Part shown: one piece after another, positions 1-12,816 of the stretch | How the letters are laid out: each line of letters begins with the position of its first letter | Numbering within the stretch: position 1 is the first letter of the stretch | Assembly: GCF_016086655.4 (NCBI RefSeq) | Contig: NC_052136.2 | Span: 17,422,001 to 17,486,000, forward strand | Reading direction: 5' to 3' | Origin: Lepeophtheirus salmonis | Lineage: Eukaryota; Arthropoda; Copepoda; Siphonostomatoida; Caligidae | Length of the DNA stretch: 64,000 nucleotides | Translations under genes and position numbers: made by a program | The notes under the pieces: model-generated | Database searches by the model: none | What the model saw: the letters and a program-made list of their open reading frames with translations, nothing else | Told to the model about the DNA's origin: nothing

Positions 1-3000
1 GTTGATTTTCCTTCTTGGGACATTCTTCACACTCTATAAAAAGATCAAAAAGAATAAAATAATAAGCGTTGAATAAACATTCATGTATAGTATAGTAAAC
101 ATTTATATTTAAAAGTAATGGGGTTGTAATACTTGTAGAATGGCGGATGGTTTGTGAAGGATGAGATACTCATAACATATAAACAATTGATACCACTTTA
201 ATTATTATCATATTTTTTTTATGGAACTACACAGTTATATCAAATTCTATTTGATTTTGCATAACTTAATTCAAAAACACAATACTACAAAAAAATTCAA
301 TATAGCTTATTGAAACTGTTAGTCTATTTTGTCACACAATTTCTCAAGTTTTTTTAGTTATTCATGACACAATCATATTTAAAAAAGGATTTTAGTCACA
401 TTAGCATTGTAAATTCTATTGTATTACTTCGTTACCGAAGTACATAAATATTGCATATTACTCAAAAGTGGGCATAATGGAAGCAATAACTTCACTATTA
501 TCTTAAGTTAAAAGAAAGAAAAAAACTTTGTTAATGAGAGTAAGGGATTTTCCCCAAATTATCCCATTCGTAAACTATTATCAAACTAATTTTGTAATTA
601 TCAATGGTAATCTAATATTTTTTTAGATACATAACTAATTTGATATACTGCAATTTACATTCATTTCGGCCCTCAAAGCTTTTTAATCGAAAATAATATT
701 TGGGGATGAAAGCTAAATCGACAATTTATCAATAATCATCGTACCTTTCCTCCAAAAAGAAAAGAAAAAATACTCGAAATTATTTAGGCAATTTTTCCTA
801 ACTTTGGGACTGGTTTGGGACTATAACGGCTAATTAGAGTTTATCCAACCAAGATTCAGAGTACTAATAAGACACAAGATAGTCAGAAAATCGAAAAATT
901 ACAAAAAAATACATAGGTGTTGATGATGTTTTGAACATTTACAAGGACAAATCATGTACTTTTCTTATATATTCCTGATTTATACACTCATTCCCTTTAT
1001 TAGTGTTACAAACGTTAGTTTGTGGTCCACATAATTGCACTGCAAATACCGGTTTCAATATCAATTTAATAAAGTACCGTTTCAAATGCGTTATTTCTAC
1101 GGACTACTGTAGTAGAAGTATATCGTACCACACTAGCTAATTTGCTCCTCGCAAAAATATTAAATTTTTTTGACAAGTGAAATTTCAGTAGTTTCATTAA
1201 ACTCATTGGCTTTTTGTATAGTTCAATATCCTACTAAAAAACTAAAAGAAAACTTAGAGGAAATTGATGGATGACAAATTATGATACTTTTTCAACCTGT
1301 AAAAATAAGAAAATTCTACCAATTTTTAAAAAATGTTTCTATGTTTCTTTTAAAAGATAAGGCTTCATATTTTGTAAAAACACCATAAATAATCATTTTT
1401 ATTTTGATACACCGTAATTCTTTAGTATATATACATATACCAAAGCCATTTTTTCAAAATAAAGTTGAATTTGAAATATAATTTATTTTGAAGGTGATCA
1501 TATCATGTTGAAATACGTAGTGTCAAAATTGTATGCTAATTCATATTCCAAAAGAGTTTTAATACAGGGTAAAATATTAAAAAAAAATGTTGACTAACTA
1601 TTCTAAATGTAAGATTGACTCAAGATATGAAATTACTTCCTGATTCATGTTGAATCTTGATATTAACATCTACGGAAAGAAGTATAATTTCAAAAAAAAA
1701 AAAAATCTGATATATATCATATGTATGGCGATGAATCCGACAATAATAAGAGTTCATAGCTGCAGAAGGGAGGCTATAATGTCGACACTTTACACACTGT
1801 TTAAATTCATGGATATGTAACTCTCTGGTCTCTATAAAAAAATGGTAGACAATTTTGACTCTTTTTTGAAACTCTCTTTCATTTTTTGGTATTTAGTGAT
1901 GATTTTTCGAAAAAAATATACTAATATTTTCTAACTATTATATTTTACTCTAAAATAAATATTTGCAACTCAAAAATTATTAATTAAACGACTGATAAAT
2001 GTGATTTTTATAGTTTCCATTACTTTTTCCAAATTTTTCTCAGCTTTGAGCTCAAGAAAAATAATAAGATACATATTTCAATAGGTGACCAGAATTTTTG
2101 CCATTGGAACTTTTGGGCAGGGAACTTTTGCTCTCATATATATAATAGCACAAATGTTTCTTTGCGCTGATTTTTTAGGACTTAAAATTCCCTGTACTGG
2201 ACGTCCTTTGTAATTCATAAAAATACATTATAAAACATGGGATATAAGATTAAATACATTTTAATTTTTTAAATCAATGTATCTATAATTTTTCGAATTG
2301 GGAGATAGGAATTGAATTTTGTATGTTACATAATTAGTATGTTCGAATTCCGAAACTATCTACTCTGAACAATTTTAAGCCAATCAGATATTCATGTCCA
2401 CAAATCACAATAACCCTTTAGTTCCATATTTATCATGTATGTACTATAGTGATACATAGGAAATAACACATATAAAATGATACTAAAATTAGTATTAGAA
2501 CCAGTACTCTCAATGCCGTTTTTGCATATAAATATACGATATACACGTCAATGTTTCGGAGGTGGGCTAAAATAAAAATTGTCTTTTATTATTAATTTCA
2601 TGACCCATCCCAAGAGCACTGCCATAATTATGGATGAGAAAAGTGAAGATAATAATATCCGTTTTGAGAAAAACGATGATGCAATTGTTCTTTTTTATCT
2701 TTGTTCATTCTTTAATAGATTGCCGTTGTAAATTATTTTTTTTGCTCTAGTTCTATTTTACTGGTTGAAAGTTCAACTCTCTGAAAGCAGTAGTGCATTT
2801 TCTCTCGCGTAAATATTTTAGCAGGCAGACGATGATAACAATTGTCTTAATTTGATAGTACCATAAGTCTTGCTTCCACCTTCTCCTTTTGTTCTACAAA
2901 ATGCCCACCCCTACACATAAGTGACGATTCTAATTTTGGTACCGCTACAAAAATATTGTTATGTTGACAGCACTTATCCTACATATCAAATATGTACTCC

Positions 3001-3411
3001 ATCCCCCCTCCCCATCCAAATACACAACCATAAGTACAAAACACGCCTATTAGTATATACATACATACGGACGTATGGGAGTAGATGGGTGTGTAGCCGT
3101 AACTCCTTAAGAAATGCCTTTATCAAACATCACATTTTCAAGGATTCTTTTTGTATCAAGATTAATTTTATTTATATTGTTGTTCTTGAAACTAACTGTT
3201 GATGAGACTATATGTATTATGTATGTCGTATATACAAATGAATTGGTTTTGTTATTCAAGCCAATGCTTTGTAAAAAAGAAGAATATATCCTATATACAT
3301 GAAAACTAACAATATTGTTTATAAATAATTATTTCCGGATTCTATGTAAATACATCATGGCGTTATACCAGAAACATAAAAAATGTCATTGTATTTGTCA
3401 GAGTTCTAGGA
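1..3411. other. AT-rich non-coding stretch
   Basis: I see no gene here. Open frames are short, use no recognisable domain and overlap low-complexity A/T tracts. A short relic of dispersed family B lies near 790-905. The open frame at 2921-3202 looks like chance in a locally C-rich patch. Confidence 0.6.
790..905 (+). repeat. Dispersed repeat family B, diverged copy
   Basis: This stretch resembles segments near 8375-8530, 32595-32730 and 32880-33005. The shared part is a phrase like GCTAATT, then CAACCAA, then TTCAGA, then ACTAATAAGA. This is the most diverged of the four and the boundaries are approximate. No coding capacity or terminal repeat is visible, so SINE or MITE cannot be decided. 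Confidence 0.35.
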
Positions 3412-3487
3412 AGATTGTCCGCTCAAATATTGCCCGCCGGAATATTGTCTTCGAAAAATTGACATCTACGGAAAATTCCCGCCAAAT
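3412..3487 (+). repeat. Short-unit ATTG-led tandem repeat
   Basis: About five units of 14-17 bp each begin with ATTG or ATTC and run into CCGC- or GG-containing tails (ATTGTCCGCTCAAAT, ATTGCCCGCCGGAAT, then further units). The units are diverged and the tract is GC-richer than its flanks. Function unknown. Confidence 0.5.
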
Positions 3488-3622
3488 ATACTATATATAG
3501 TACTGATTGATCTAGCAAACTTTCCCATCTACAAATGGGACTAGTTCATCTATAGATCCGAAGATATTTTTCCCACCCACATATATGCCTATCAGGGTCT
3601 ATTCAGGGAGCACAAATGGAGG

Positions 3623-3666
3623 AGCTGAAATTTCAGCTGAAATATATATATATATATATTTCAGCT
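3623..3666. repeat. Overlapping perfect palindromes with TA core
   Basis: Two perfect palindromes overlap. The first, 3623-3638, reads AGCTGAAATTTCAGCT. The second, 3635-3666, has AGCTGA and TCAGCT ends around a 20-bp A/T core of alternating TA. They share the AGCT at 3635-3638. The structure could extrude as a cruciform and is a likely slippage hotspot. Confidence 0.85.
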
Positions 3667-5035
3667 TACTGTTTGAAATAAAAATCCGAAAAACAGTTGA
3701 ACATAGATGCGACTGAAATGCTTCCATTTCAAAAAAAGTATAAGGAAATAAGAAAGGGTTATTTATGGTTTTTGAAGTGGTGGATATGGGTTTAATCTAC
3801 CTCAAACCCCAAAGTTTATATTCCATAACTTGTTGTTCTGTATGATTCATTTGGGGTTTTTTTTTTTAAGGTAATGGTGGTATTTTTAACCATTTTGGAG
3901 GTTCCAGAGATATTTTATACAAATCTTGAGTATCTGAGATGTAATTTGGGAATGTAGGAGGCTATTTTATCGACACATATTGGCGGACCCTCAGATAGGA
4001 AATGTAAGTATTAATCACCATAGATTTAGTATAATTGCGAATAATTTTTTTTGGCCAATTTTCAGATGGCAATACTCTGAAGGTCAATTTGCTTGCTTAG
4101 GATTTTTTAGTCAGTGTTCATATTTTTTATTCACCCCCTTAATAAGTGTAATGAATAATATTGTTAGGTTAATCTCGTATTATATCTTTATAAGTTGTCA
4201 ACAATATCCAAAGTGATTAAATAAAGTATTGTCCCACAGTTGGGAAGAATTGACTAACTACCTAGTGTGATGTAGGTTTGATTTGTGAAAGATCGCCGAG
4301 AGTCGATAAATAAGAAAAAGATAAATCTGGCTCACCTGTCTACTGCCAAATTGTAAGCAATTCTAAATAGACAAAATGATTGGTTTCTATTAATAATTCA
4401 AATAGGGAAAACCAATTTTATGTCCTTCTGTTTATTCTTATACTTTATTCGTATTACACACAAAAAAAACAGCTGTATAATTTAAGAACTATGCTTATTA
4501 AATTTTTTTCGTATTTGCATGAGTTATAACGATGATGACTTTCTCTTGACAATCCAATTTATAGTTTATCGCTTTAAACAAGTATATAAATATTAAAAAA
4601 ATGGAAATATATGGACAATATTAATATAAATATAGGGTCGGGTTTTAATATTAAAGGAACAATAAAGGATCAGAAAATGTCCTATAATATTAATATGATT
4701 TCAAAGCAAAAATTGTAGGATTTAAACTTATAATTATAAATTATTATTTGTTGAAGTGAAGGGATAAAAAATCAAAATGACTGACTCAAAAAACTTTTGA
4801 GAAACCTGAAAATCGACTCACTTTAGATCGAGTTGATAAAAACACAACTTAAGTCAAGTCAAAATGGTTCCATAATATCTTCAGTTGAGACAACCATAAA
4901 ACTACCAAATGAATTTGGGCCTTTTTTTCTTTCTCTTTTTGGAGTATTAAAGGTAGACAAATACATTAATGACAACAACGTGGCATATGCATCATGCACA
5001 TTAGGTGTGCTGTGTTATAGTCCTTATTTAAAACT
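3667..5035. other. Non-coding stretch
   Basis: No gene is supported. The open frame at 3980-4216 has hydrophobic, low-information composition and no recognisable motif. Poly-T and A/T tracts are scattered through the stretch. Confidence 0.55.
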
Positions 5036-5039
5036 GATG

Positions 5040-5260
5040 ACTGCAGTCCCGTCCAGTTCAGTCTTGGTCCGACCAGCTTCAGTCCTGCATACCAGTCTTA
5101 ATCCTGATTAAGTTCAGTACTTGATGACGTTACTCAACATTATTTCTTCCTTTTTTACAGTTCTAATGAGGTCAATCCGAAAGATCTAGGGTCTTAAGGA
5201 CCCATCCCAGGACCTGATGGGATAGGTTCTAAGACTAGAGTGGACTGTACCGAATAAATA
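5040..5260 (+). repeat. Dispersed GACT/CAGTC-rich repeat family A
   Basis: The stretch is dense in CAGTC, GGTCC, GGACC and GACTAGAG motifs (for example TCCAGTTCAGTCTTGG, later CCCATCCCAGGACC). Similar motif-dense segments occur at 11405, 21915 (opposite strand), 44745, 54335 and 56225. No coding capacity is visible. A lineage-specific interspersed repeat is the simplest reading; edges are approximate. Confidence 0.45.
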
Positions 5261-6784
5261 AGGACTTACACAATACTCCACATTATCAAATGTTTAGAAA
5301 GTTTAAGATTCTAAATATAAACATAATTGGATAGTCATAGATATCACACATTCAAGGAAGTGCCTTAAAACAATTAGAGAATCAATTCAAGAGTATAAAT
5401 ATACCCAAATGATAAGATTATTAAGATTTGAAAATATATTTTTGAGTAAAACTGTCAGCCTCCAGGAGGTACCTGACACAATGAAGTCCCAAACATAATC
5501 CTCTCAAAAGTTAATTTATCTAACCTTGTAGTGTATAAATAATACCATAAATCTACATTCGTAGGAGGATAGGGTACATATATCCAAACGTATGTACGTC
5601 TGTATGACAAGACCACCATTTTTCTATAATTTGAAAGGAATACTGAATTATAATAAAGGATTGATGTTACTGTATTTCATAAAAAGAAGATTAATTCGTA
5701 GTATTCTACTTTTTAAATGCACAAATGACCTATTTAAATAAAATTCATCACCTCTTTTCATAATTGTAAGAGTATATCTGCGATCATCTCTGTTCTATTT
5801 GCAGTTTGTAAATTAAATTATTATTTGAACATATCTATGATTTATTATCTTAGACACATTTCAAATTGCTTATTTTTTTTTTACAATGGATTAGTTGTTT
5901 TTGTTAAAAAACAGTTTGATACGTTGAATATGCTCATAGATGACTCATTAAAACCCCAAATTGTGTAACTGTTTCATGGAATTTGTAGTGTAATATAACA
6001 TAATCAAATGCATTTTGGTATTTCATAATTATTTTAATTAGTACGAGTTTAGATTCGTAATAACTCATAGAAAAATGAATCTAAGAGGGATGATAATGTT
6101 TCTTGATAAATCATTAAGAAGTTTTCATTACATCCCGAAATATGTCCTCTCCAAAAGATAAATCTGTTGGTAATTAGCTAATTAAGTTATTATCTCCAAC
6201 ATAGACAACCTCTACTTCCACTGATAAATTACATTTACTTCACATTTTAAACAATTACAGTTGTTGATTGTATGAAAAGAGAAGGTTTTAATGTTGTATA
6301 ATTTAAAAAAATTATTTTGATTTAATAAATTTTATTAATATTTTTGTATGTAAAATCCATTTTTTTAAAATTCCTACAAGTAAATTTTTGTGATATGGTA
6401 ATACTTCCTGCAACCTAGGTTCACACAACTTGAGCACTCTTACGTTCATTATGGTTGAATTATTCAATATTGTATGAAAGGAATATCCTCAACTTCATAA
6501 TAAATCATTTGAGCTCAGCAAATCAACGTTTAAGATACTCAAAAAGAGTAAGAGCAGTACACAAGTTGACAACTGAACAAAAAATTATAAAATTCTTGAT
6601 ATTTTGAAGATATCATTGTGCAATATCTATAGATTTTTGTTCTAAAATTAACTATTACATAATTACATTTTTTACAACTAAATACATCACACATTAAATG
6701 GTTATTGACTTTGGTGTGTCTGTCCATATTTATTATATCCAGTCAAGTCCAATCTTAGGACCGGTCCTTCGGTCTTACATTAGA
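5261..6784. other. AT-rich non-coding stretch
   Basis: No gene, terminal repeat or array is recognisable. The minus-strand open frame at 6539-6727 has no supporting features. Confidence 0.55.
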
Positions 6785-7027
6785 TTATTAGCTCATTAAT
6801 TGCAAAAAAATATAATTTTTTTCATTTTATTACAAAATAATAGGAACATATTATATTGTTACTTAGTTATAAAATTTAATTTATTATGTATCATAATAAC
6901 TATAAAAAGAAAAGGACCCTCATTGAAGTCACGAAGGATTGAATTGACCTTCTTTAAAGACCGACTAGAGGGACTTAACTGAATGGACCACAATCCTCGG
7001 TCATACATAATAACCGACACAACACTA
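6785..7027 (+). repeat. Dispersed repeat family C, copy 1
   Basis: This segment aligns by eye with 35868-36073 in the same orientation. Shared landmarks in order are TTTTTCATT, AATAGGAACATATTATAT, TTACTTAG, GTCACGA(A/G)GGAT, GGACCACA, a GGTC-CATA/CTAA block and a CAACTCA/CAACACT tail. The centre is A/T-rich and the ends are GC-richer. No open frame is credible. The shared GGACC and GACC elements suggest kinship with family A. Confidence 0.7.
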
Positions 7028-8374
7028 ATTAAAGCCAATTAAATTTGAATATTCAACCCTATCAAAAAATATAATTTTAATGAATAATGATTCACTTCGA
7101 GGTTTTCATAAATGTAAACTTTTTGCCTCAAATTGGAATAACTCTTATCGAACATTTCATCTCCTGAGTATATTTTTAGACAACTCAAAACATATTTTCT
7201 AGATTTTTTTCCTTTGCAATAAATGCTCCAATATGTATTTTTTTTAAATTGAAGACTGTCAATAACATAATTGAATGAGACTAATATTATCAATAATAAA
7301 TAGTTATTATAATCAAAGAAACCAAATAACGTTTTGTTATGTACATTCTACAACCTTTTAATTAAATGTGATTTCTTTTTCTGAAGGTGGTGCAACATCA
7401 AAGAGTCTACTCTTTCTCATCTCTGAGTACTTATTTTTTCGATCCTTGGGGATTCTGACATTTACATTGTTCAAAAATAGAAAAATCAAGTTTATTGATG
7501 ATTTAATAACATTATAAAATGTTAAGAGAATTATTTTTGTTTCGAAATAAATCCAGTTTTTATCTAGATGGATAAGGGCAATAGATAATTATCATTGCAT
7601 CTATGAATCATTAAGACAAAAGTTCAAAGCATCGAATTCATTTATTCTATGATATTTTCTAAAAATAAGTATATACTTTTGAAGGATTAGGAGCTTTCTT
7701 TGCAAATGATATGAAAAGGGATTATTCGAAATGTTGAAAAAATAATTAAAATTTTTTTAGTCCAAGAATAATTCTTCAAAAATGTTGATATGTACTAATG
7801 CAAAGTCATATTCTTTACTGTTTGGTAAAATTTACCATTTTAACCTTAGTTATGACTATAAGCCAATAGGGTTGTCAAATTACCTAAACTTTGCAAATAA
7901 CCTAAAATAACCTAATTTATGAAGACTAGTTGCAACATATTTTAACCAAAAATACAACCTCGAATTTCAATTTACTTGAAATTAGTTGATTAATCTATAC
8001 CAAGGCAATAGATTATTTTTATTCAGGGTTCCTCAAAAACAAGGCTTCAAATATATATATATATAGCACATTATTTTGTATATATATAAGAATTAAGTCC
8101 CCTGATGTGTTAAAACATAAGATCGCCATCTTTTACTTCAACCTTTAATATGTTGATCCGACTACCTTTGGAGAATCATCTTATATTTAAATATTTTTGT
8201 TTCTCGTGGAATTATTATTGAATTCGACGAACCAGTTTAATTTTTTTGTTCTGAGTTGGTGAAATGTCTCAATTAAGAAATAACTTTTCTATGCATTTTT
8301 GAAAGATAACAAGTTTATTGTACCTTCTAATCTTTCCGCCAAAAGTAATCAGCGAAAAAGGCCCAGAGTCAGTT
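7028..8374. other. Non-coding stretch
   Basis: No gene is recognisable. There is a short (AT)n tract near 8050-8065 and a short run of AACCTAA-like words near 7880-7915. The minus-strand open frame at 7039-7293 has no recognisable domain. Confidence 0.55.
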
Positions 8375-8530
8375 GGTTAGCCAATTTTTTCAAACTATGT
8401 AATTACTATTTAATGATTAAATTCACAGGCTAACAATAGCTAATTCTAACTCAACCAGTCTACGTTCAGAACACTCATAAGAGGAAAAGAAGCAGCAAAA
8501 ATCAACAGCTAACACAAAAGTAGAGAGTAA
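8375..8530 (+). repeat. Dispersed repeat family B copy
   Basis: The segment contains AATAGCTAATTCTAACTCAA, then CCAGTCTACGTTCAGA, then ACTCATAAGAGG, then an AAAAATCAACAGCTAACA tail. The same order of words is seen near 32595-32730 and 32880-33005. It is non-coding with approximate ends. Confidence 0.5.
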
Positions 8531-10012
8531 ATTAGTATGTTAAAGAAGTAACGCCGTGATAAAGTTCAATACGACACTTTTTCATGAAGACTGCTACAGG
8601 ATTATTATCCTTGCTGCTAAGGTTACACAGGGGAACACCAAATTTCCACTAAGGAAATTTAGCCAAGAATATAATTTATCTTTGAATACAAAATGCATAA
8701 GTGATCTCAGTTTTTTTCCTGGGTCGTCAGGCTTCAAAAATATTCTAGATTACGTAAGCCATAATTATAAAATTTAAATATATTAAAAATAACATGCAAA
8801 AATATTTGGTTAAATGAAGGGACAAATTATAAATATAAAAGTGTTTCCCATTTGCTTAGATTGGTTGCTATTAATTAAAGACGGAAATTTCTGGATGAAT
8901 TAGGACAAAAGAAGAGACCTGAGATACGTTACCCTCAACAAGTGACGCTAGTATTTCAATATCTATGGGAGTGATAACAGGATACAAATTTCGCCGAAGA
9001 AGAAAGCTGAATAAAGCTAAGCTTCATACGATAGTAGAGTCGACTTTTTCCTTCCATGGGGCGTGACGTCATTATTAGGACATTCAAATCGTAAACAATA
9101 TTAAGATAACCCCCCCTAAAAAATGGGATCACTCAAAAAATGCCAAAGCGAACTAAAGTCCTTGGAGATGCATATTTTTTAAATAGGTCTGTTTTTAAAT
9201 AAAAGATGGAATATTTTTCAATAATATGAGCTATGATATTTCTGATCACTTTGAATGATGAATAAGTTATAATTGTCTGAAGAAGAGTGTCATTTTGTAT
9301 CATTTTCAGGCTAAAAATGTAAATATGTCGAGTTCAGAAGAGGATGCAGAATCAATAAAAACACTTTTATGATCCTAAATTACCTTTTTACATCAGTTTC
9401 ATTATTTCAATTTGCCTATTGTCTTAGTGACGAAAAATGTCACTGAACGATAATAGTTTTGAATTACTATAATCTCAAATATTTTTGAAACCTGACGACC
9501 CACCCAAAGAAAAACTGAGATTAGTTTTTGGATTTTGAGCTCAAAGATAAACTATATTCTTGGTTTAATTTCATTGGTAGAAATTTTGACCCTCTAATTG
9601 GTCCCCTGTGCTATTCAATTACCTCTTTATGGGAGTATGTCCGTTGTGAGCAAATTTTTATCTTCTGAGGATGTATTTCAACGCAGCTTCAAAATGGAGA
9701 ATAAGTTCAGTTAAATTACTTGCCATGGTCCATTCTTTAAATATTTAATAAGTATTTGATTTAATTTATACAATCTACATATAAGATATTATCTATTTCT
9801 ATCAAATATCAACAAAACTGATTTGCAAATCTAATTAACAATTTTTTGAACATTAGTTATATCAACATGACAACTGTCTTTGAAAAACACAAACTAATTA
9901 CATAATCAAGTATACACGTACAAAAAGAGCTTCTAACTTTCCAAATAAATTCGTTAAAATAACATAAAACTTGTTAGTATTTGTTATCAAGAAAAACTTT
10001 ATAAGTAGCTAT
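8531..10012. other. Non-coding stretch
   Basis: No gene is supported. The open frame at 8556-8777 shows no domain and no splice or promoter context. A GC-richer patch near 8930-9070 has no sustained open frame. Confidence 0.5.
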
Positions 10013-10060
10013 AGTACCCAGCATTGCTTGGAGTTAATAGGCGTCGACGAACAAACATAC
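10013..10060 (+). repeat. Possible interspersed-repeat terminus
   Basis: The sequence GTACCCAGCATTGCTTGGAG resembles 'ACCCAGC-TTGCT-GGGT'-like ends that I recall from arthropod interspersed repeats. Only this one copy is visible in the window, so the call rests on recollection. Confidence 0.25.
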
Positions 10061-11404
10061 TTTTATAAAGTTCAATTAATATAGAAGATAACTCCTCAGT
10101 GAATACTCATACGTAGTTACTTAATAGTTAGATGTTCTCTCCTCAACAATGAAAGAATTATTATAACGTTTGAGAACATAAAAAAAGCATTGTTCAGGTT
10201 GCCAAAAACTACAAAATCACACGCTAAAAAATGCTTAGGATTTACAATCTAATATGTATGTAGTCTCCTTTTATTTTATTTTATGATATGAATCGTACAC
10301 TCGATGCAACATTGTTCTTTCTCAGATCAAGTTGTTATGCAATTCTAAGATACACTCAAAAATAAAACATTTAGACAGCCAAACTTTGCTTTATGAATAA
10401 AGATAATTGAATATATGTTAGTCTAGTTAGCTTCCTTTAAGCACATATTGTTACATAGTTAAACTGTGATTACATACTTAGAGTTGCTTTAACTGTGAGG
10501 GTTGCCATGTTAATTTTCGGTTTCTTTTTTATACATTACCAAAACTGCTTATAATTCATAACTCTATGACTCATAACTAAAATGAGAACAAATTAATATT
10601 AAGTAACCAAGAATGAGTTTGCTCTTGACTGACGTAGAGTAACAATCAATATTTGTTGAAAAGTTTTAAGTGCCCCTGTTGGTCTCAGAGTAGAATTGAG
10701 GATCGATAATGGAGTATCCCTGCCTTTATCATTATTAGATACAGAGGGGTGTCTGGGTTTATTTCTTTCTTCTCATCGCCGTTCGCAGTTAATTTAATGA
10801 AACGTCGGGGTATCTCAGCGGCTCAACTCAAAAACATTCTTCAAATTGTTAGGGTTACTATGGCATGGAATTCTAGATACTTCGAATAATGACAGCATTT
10901 TTCCTTTTCTCCAATAATATAAAAGTAAAATAGGGCCCAAATATATTGTGCTTAAGATTTTTCATTTGTGAAATGACAAATTTCAGCAAGATTTAATGTT
11001 CCTCACTTTTTTTATTACAAATTATAATCTTAAAAGTTATTTTTGACAAAAACTTATGTTTTACAATTTTCAACCAATACCTCATTAGTATTAACACGAA
11101 TGTCGTTTAATATGTTTATTTCCAAATAATTTTTTTTTTCAATATGAGTAAGTAAAAAACAGTACTAAATGACGTGAGTAGACTTCCATTTATCTAACAT
11201 GCCATGATTACCCAATTTGTTTAGCATGGAAGGTCTTACAAACCGAAAGTGCTTACAATTTACAGCCCTAACATGGACTCTTGCTCAAAGAGACGGGTCA
11301 GAATTTTTTATTAAATGGCTTGGGAAAAAGTTTATCCTAAAAAAAAACGCTCGTAGTAAATAAATCCACATATTTTGTGTATACTGTTAAATCTATTATT
11401 CAGT
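10061..11404. other. Non-coding stretch with a GC-raised island
   Basis: No coding region is recognisable. A patch near 10660-10880 is clearly GC-richer than its flanks and contains CTTCTCATCGCCGTTCGCAG, but all frames are interrupted. It could be a non-coding exon or an old repeat; the sequence does not decide. Confidence 0.4.
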
Positions 11405-11560
11405 AGTGGTGATTCGGTCCTAATTTCTTTGGTTTCATCCAGTCCAAGATGGGTCCCAAGAACTGTTTCACAGAAACAACTGAACAACAACATTTACTAA
11501 GAGCTTGAATGACGTAACGAGGGATCGATTTTTTTAAGGATGACAAAGTTAAACTTCAAA
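11405..11560 (+). repeat. Dispersed GACT-rich repeat, partial
   Basis: The segment contains CATCCAGTCCAAGATGGGTC, then later GACGTAACGAGGGATCGATT. The second phrase closely matches the GTCACGAGGGATCGATTTTA part of the family C copy near 35984, so this is probably a partial relative of families A and C. Confidence 0.45.
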
Positions 11561-12672
11561 CCAATCAGGGAAACGAGGACCCACGTGATCAATAGCTGAA
11601 AAATGTATTGGTACACAAAAACTTTATTATTAGTTATTATTTGGAGATATAATTAGGAGTTATGATGTTATCTAATAAATTTTACTTTTTAGAAGATGCT
11701 CATTCGAAGTCCGGAAGATGGACTTAGCTTAACTGGAGAAGATTTTATAATATGGAGTTTTGTTAACCCAATAATTTGTTTATTGAAGTTCAAAGATTAT
11801 GATGTTATTCTGAGTTGTATTTTTTTTACCCTTGTATCTTAAATTATTCATTTATTACTATAATAACAATCAATTAATCATTAATGTATAATTGTCAACT
11901 CTGTCCTCCTCTCTTTGCTGAGAAATTATAAAAATGAAAAATCAAAGAATAAATAATTTATTCTTTCCCCACATCAATTTTAGAGTTTGAGCTAGGGGTG
12001 CCTCATCAATCACTCTCTTTATTACATACAAAGAATATTAGAACTGTTTTTATTATTCCTTGTTATATTCCAGTCTACGTCAGTAGTAAGAAAAATGACG
12101 TCATATCAAAAGCGACATCTTACGAAGAAGGTGTTAAAACGCTGCACCATTGTATCTCCCAGGCTAACGGTCGCGTTTTGTTACTTGGTTTAAAGCTTTA
12201 TACAAAGTGAGATCTAACTAGACTGGACTGGACAGCCACAACAATATTCGTCAGTCTTCAATATACATAAATAACAATAAGGGAAAATCGCAGCAGAATA
12301 AATTAGATTCCACAAAACCTTTCATGGCTACTCGTACTTGTCATAAAAAATAACAATATGTCCAATAAAAAAAAATGAAACATGAGTTAATTATTATCTT
12401 ATGTGCATTTCATAATGACATATTATCAATATTGTTGATATGTAGGTAAATATTATTTCTTTTCAAATATCGTTTTCTCTTTTGAACCTATTATCTTATA
12501 TATTACATAAGTATATAAAGATCATTAATTTAATCATAGTAATATTTGAAGGAACAGGACCATAATAATCAAACTATTGATGACATAAGCGTCTTTAGGA
12601 AAAACAATTAAGCAGTATACATACAAGATATAATCCTATTATTTTTAGATAAAAAATAATATCATAGAAAAT
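11561..12672. other. Non-coding stretch
   Basis: No gene is supported. The open frame at 11998-12210 ends close to a GACTGGACTGGAC motif typical of the dispersed repeats here and shows no domain. Confidence 0.45.
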
Positions 12673-12816
12673 AAGTGTCACATATATATTGTATATCCAG
12701 GATGGGGATTCAACCACAACCACCGCCTCCAACCTGGCACAGGTCTTGATGAGGAGCTCCTTGTTCATGTTGACCACTGCCTCCTGAAGGGAAGCCTGCA
12801 AGGAATCAACAGTCTC
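12673..12816 (-). pseudogene. Tc1/mariner transposase C-terminal relic
   Basis: The minus-strand frame reads ETVDSLQASLQEAVVNMNKE, then LLIKTCARLEAVV. This fits the end of Tc1/mariner transposases, where a helix of the form SLK-xx-L-xx-A...M is followed by an R-x-R-L-E-A-V-V motif and a short acidic tail ending the protein. Only the last ~45 residues are left, and the R-x-R-LEAV block has lost its R-P-R part. The catalytic domain is absent. The upstream minus-strand sequence is GC-raised but unreadable. The exact subfamily is not resolved. Confidence 0.5.

Noticed and set aside
2921..3202. Plus-strand open frame of 93 codons
   Set aside because: Composition follows local base bias; no domain, start context or splice support.
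11998..12210. Plus-strand open frame of 70 codons
   Set aside because: Ends against a GACTGGACTGGAC repeat word and shows no recognisable family; likely repeat-derived.
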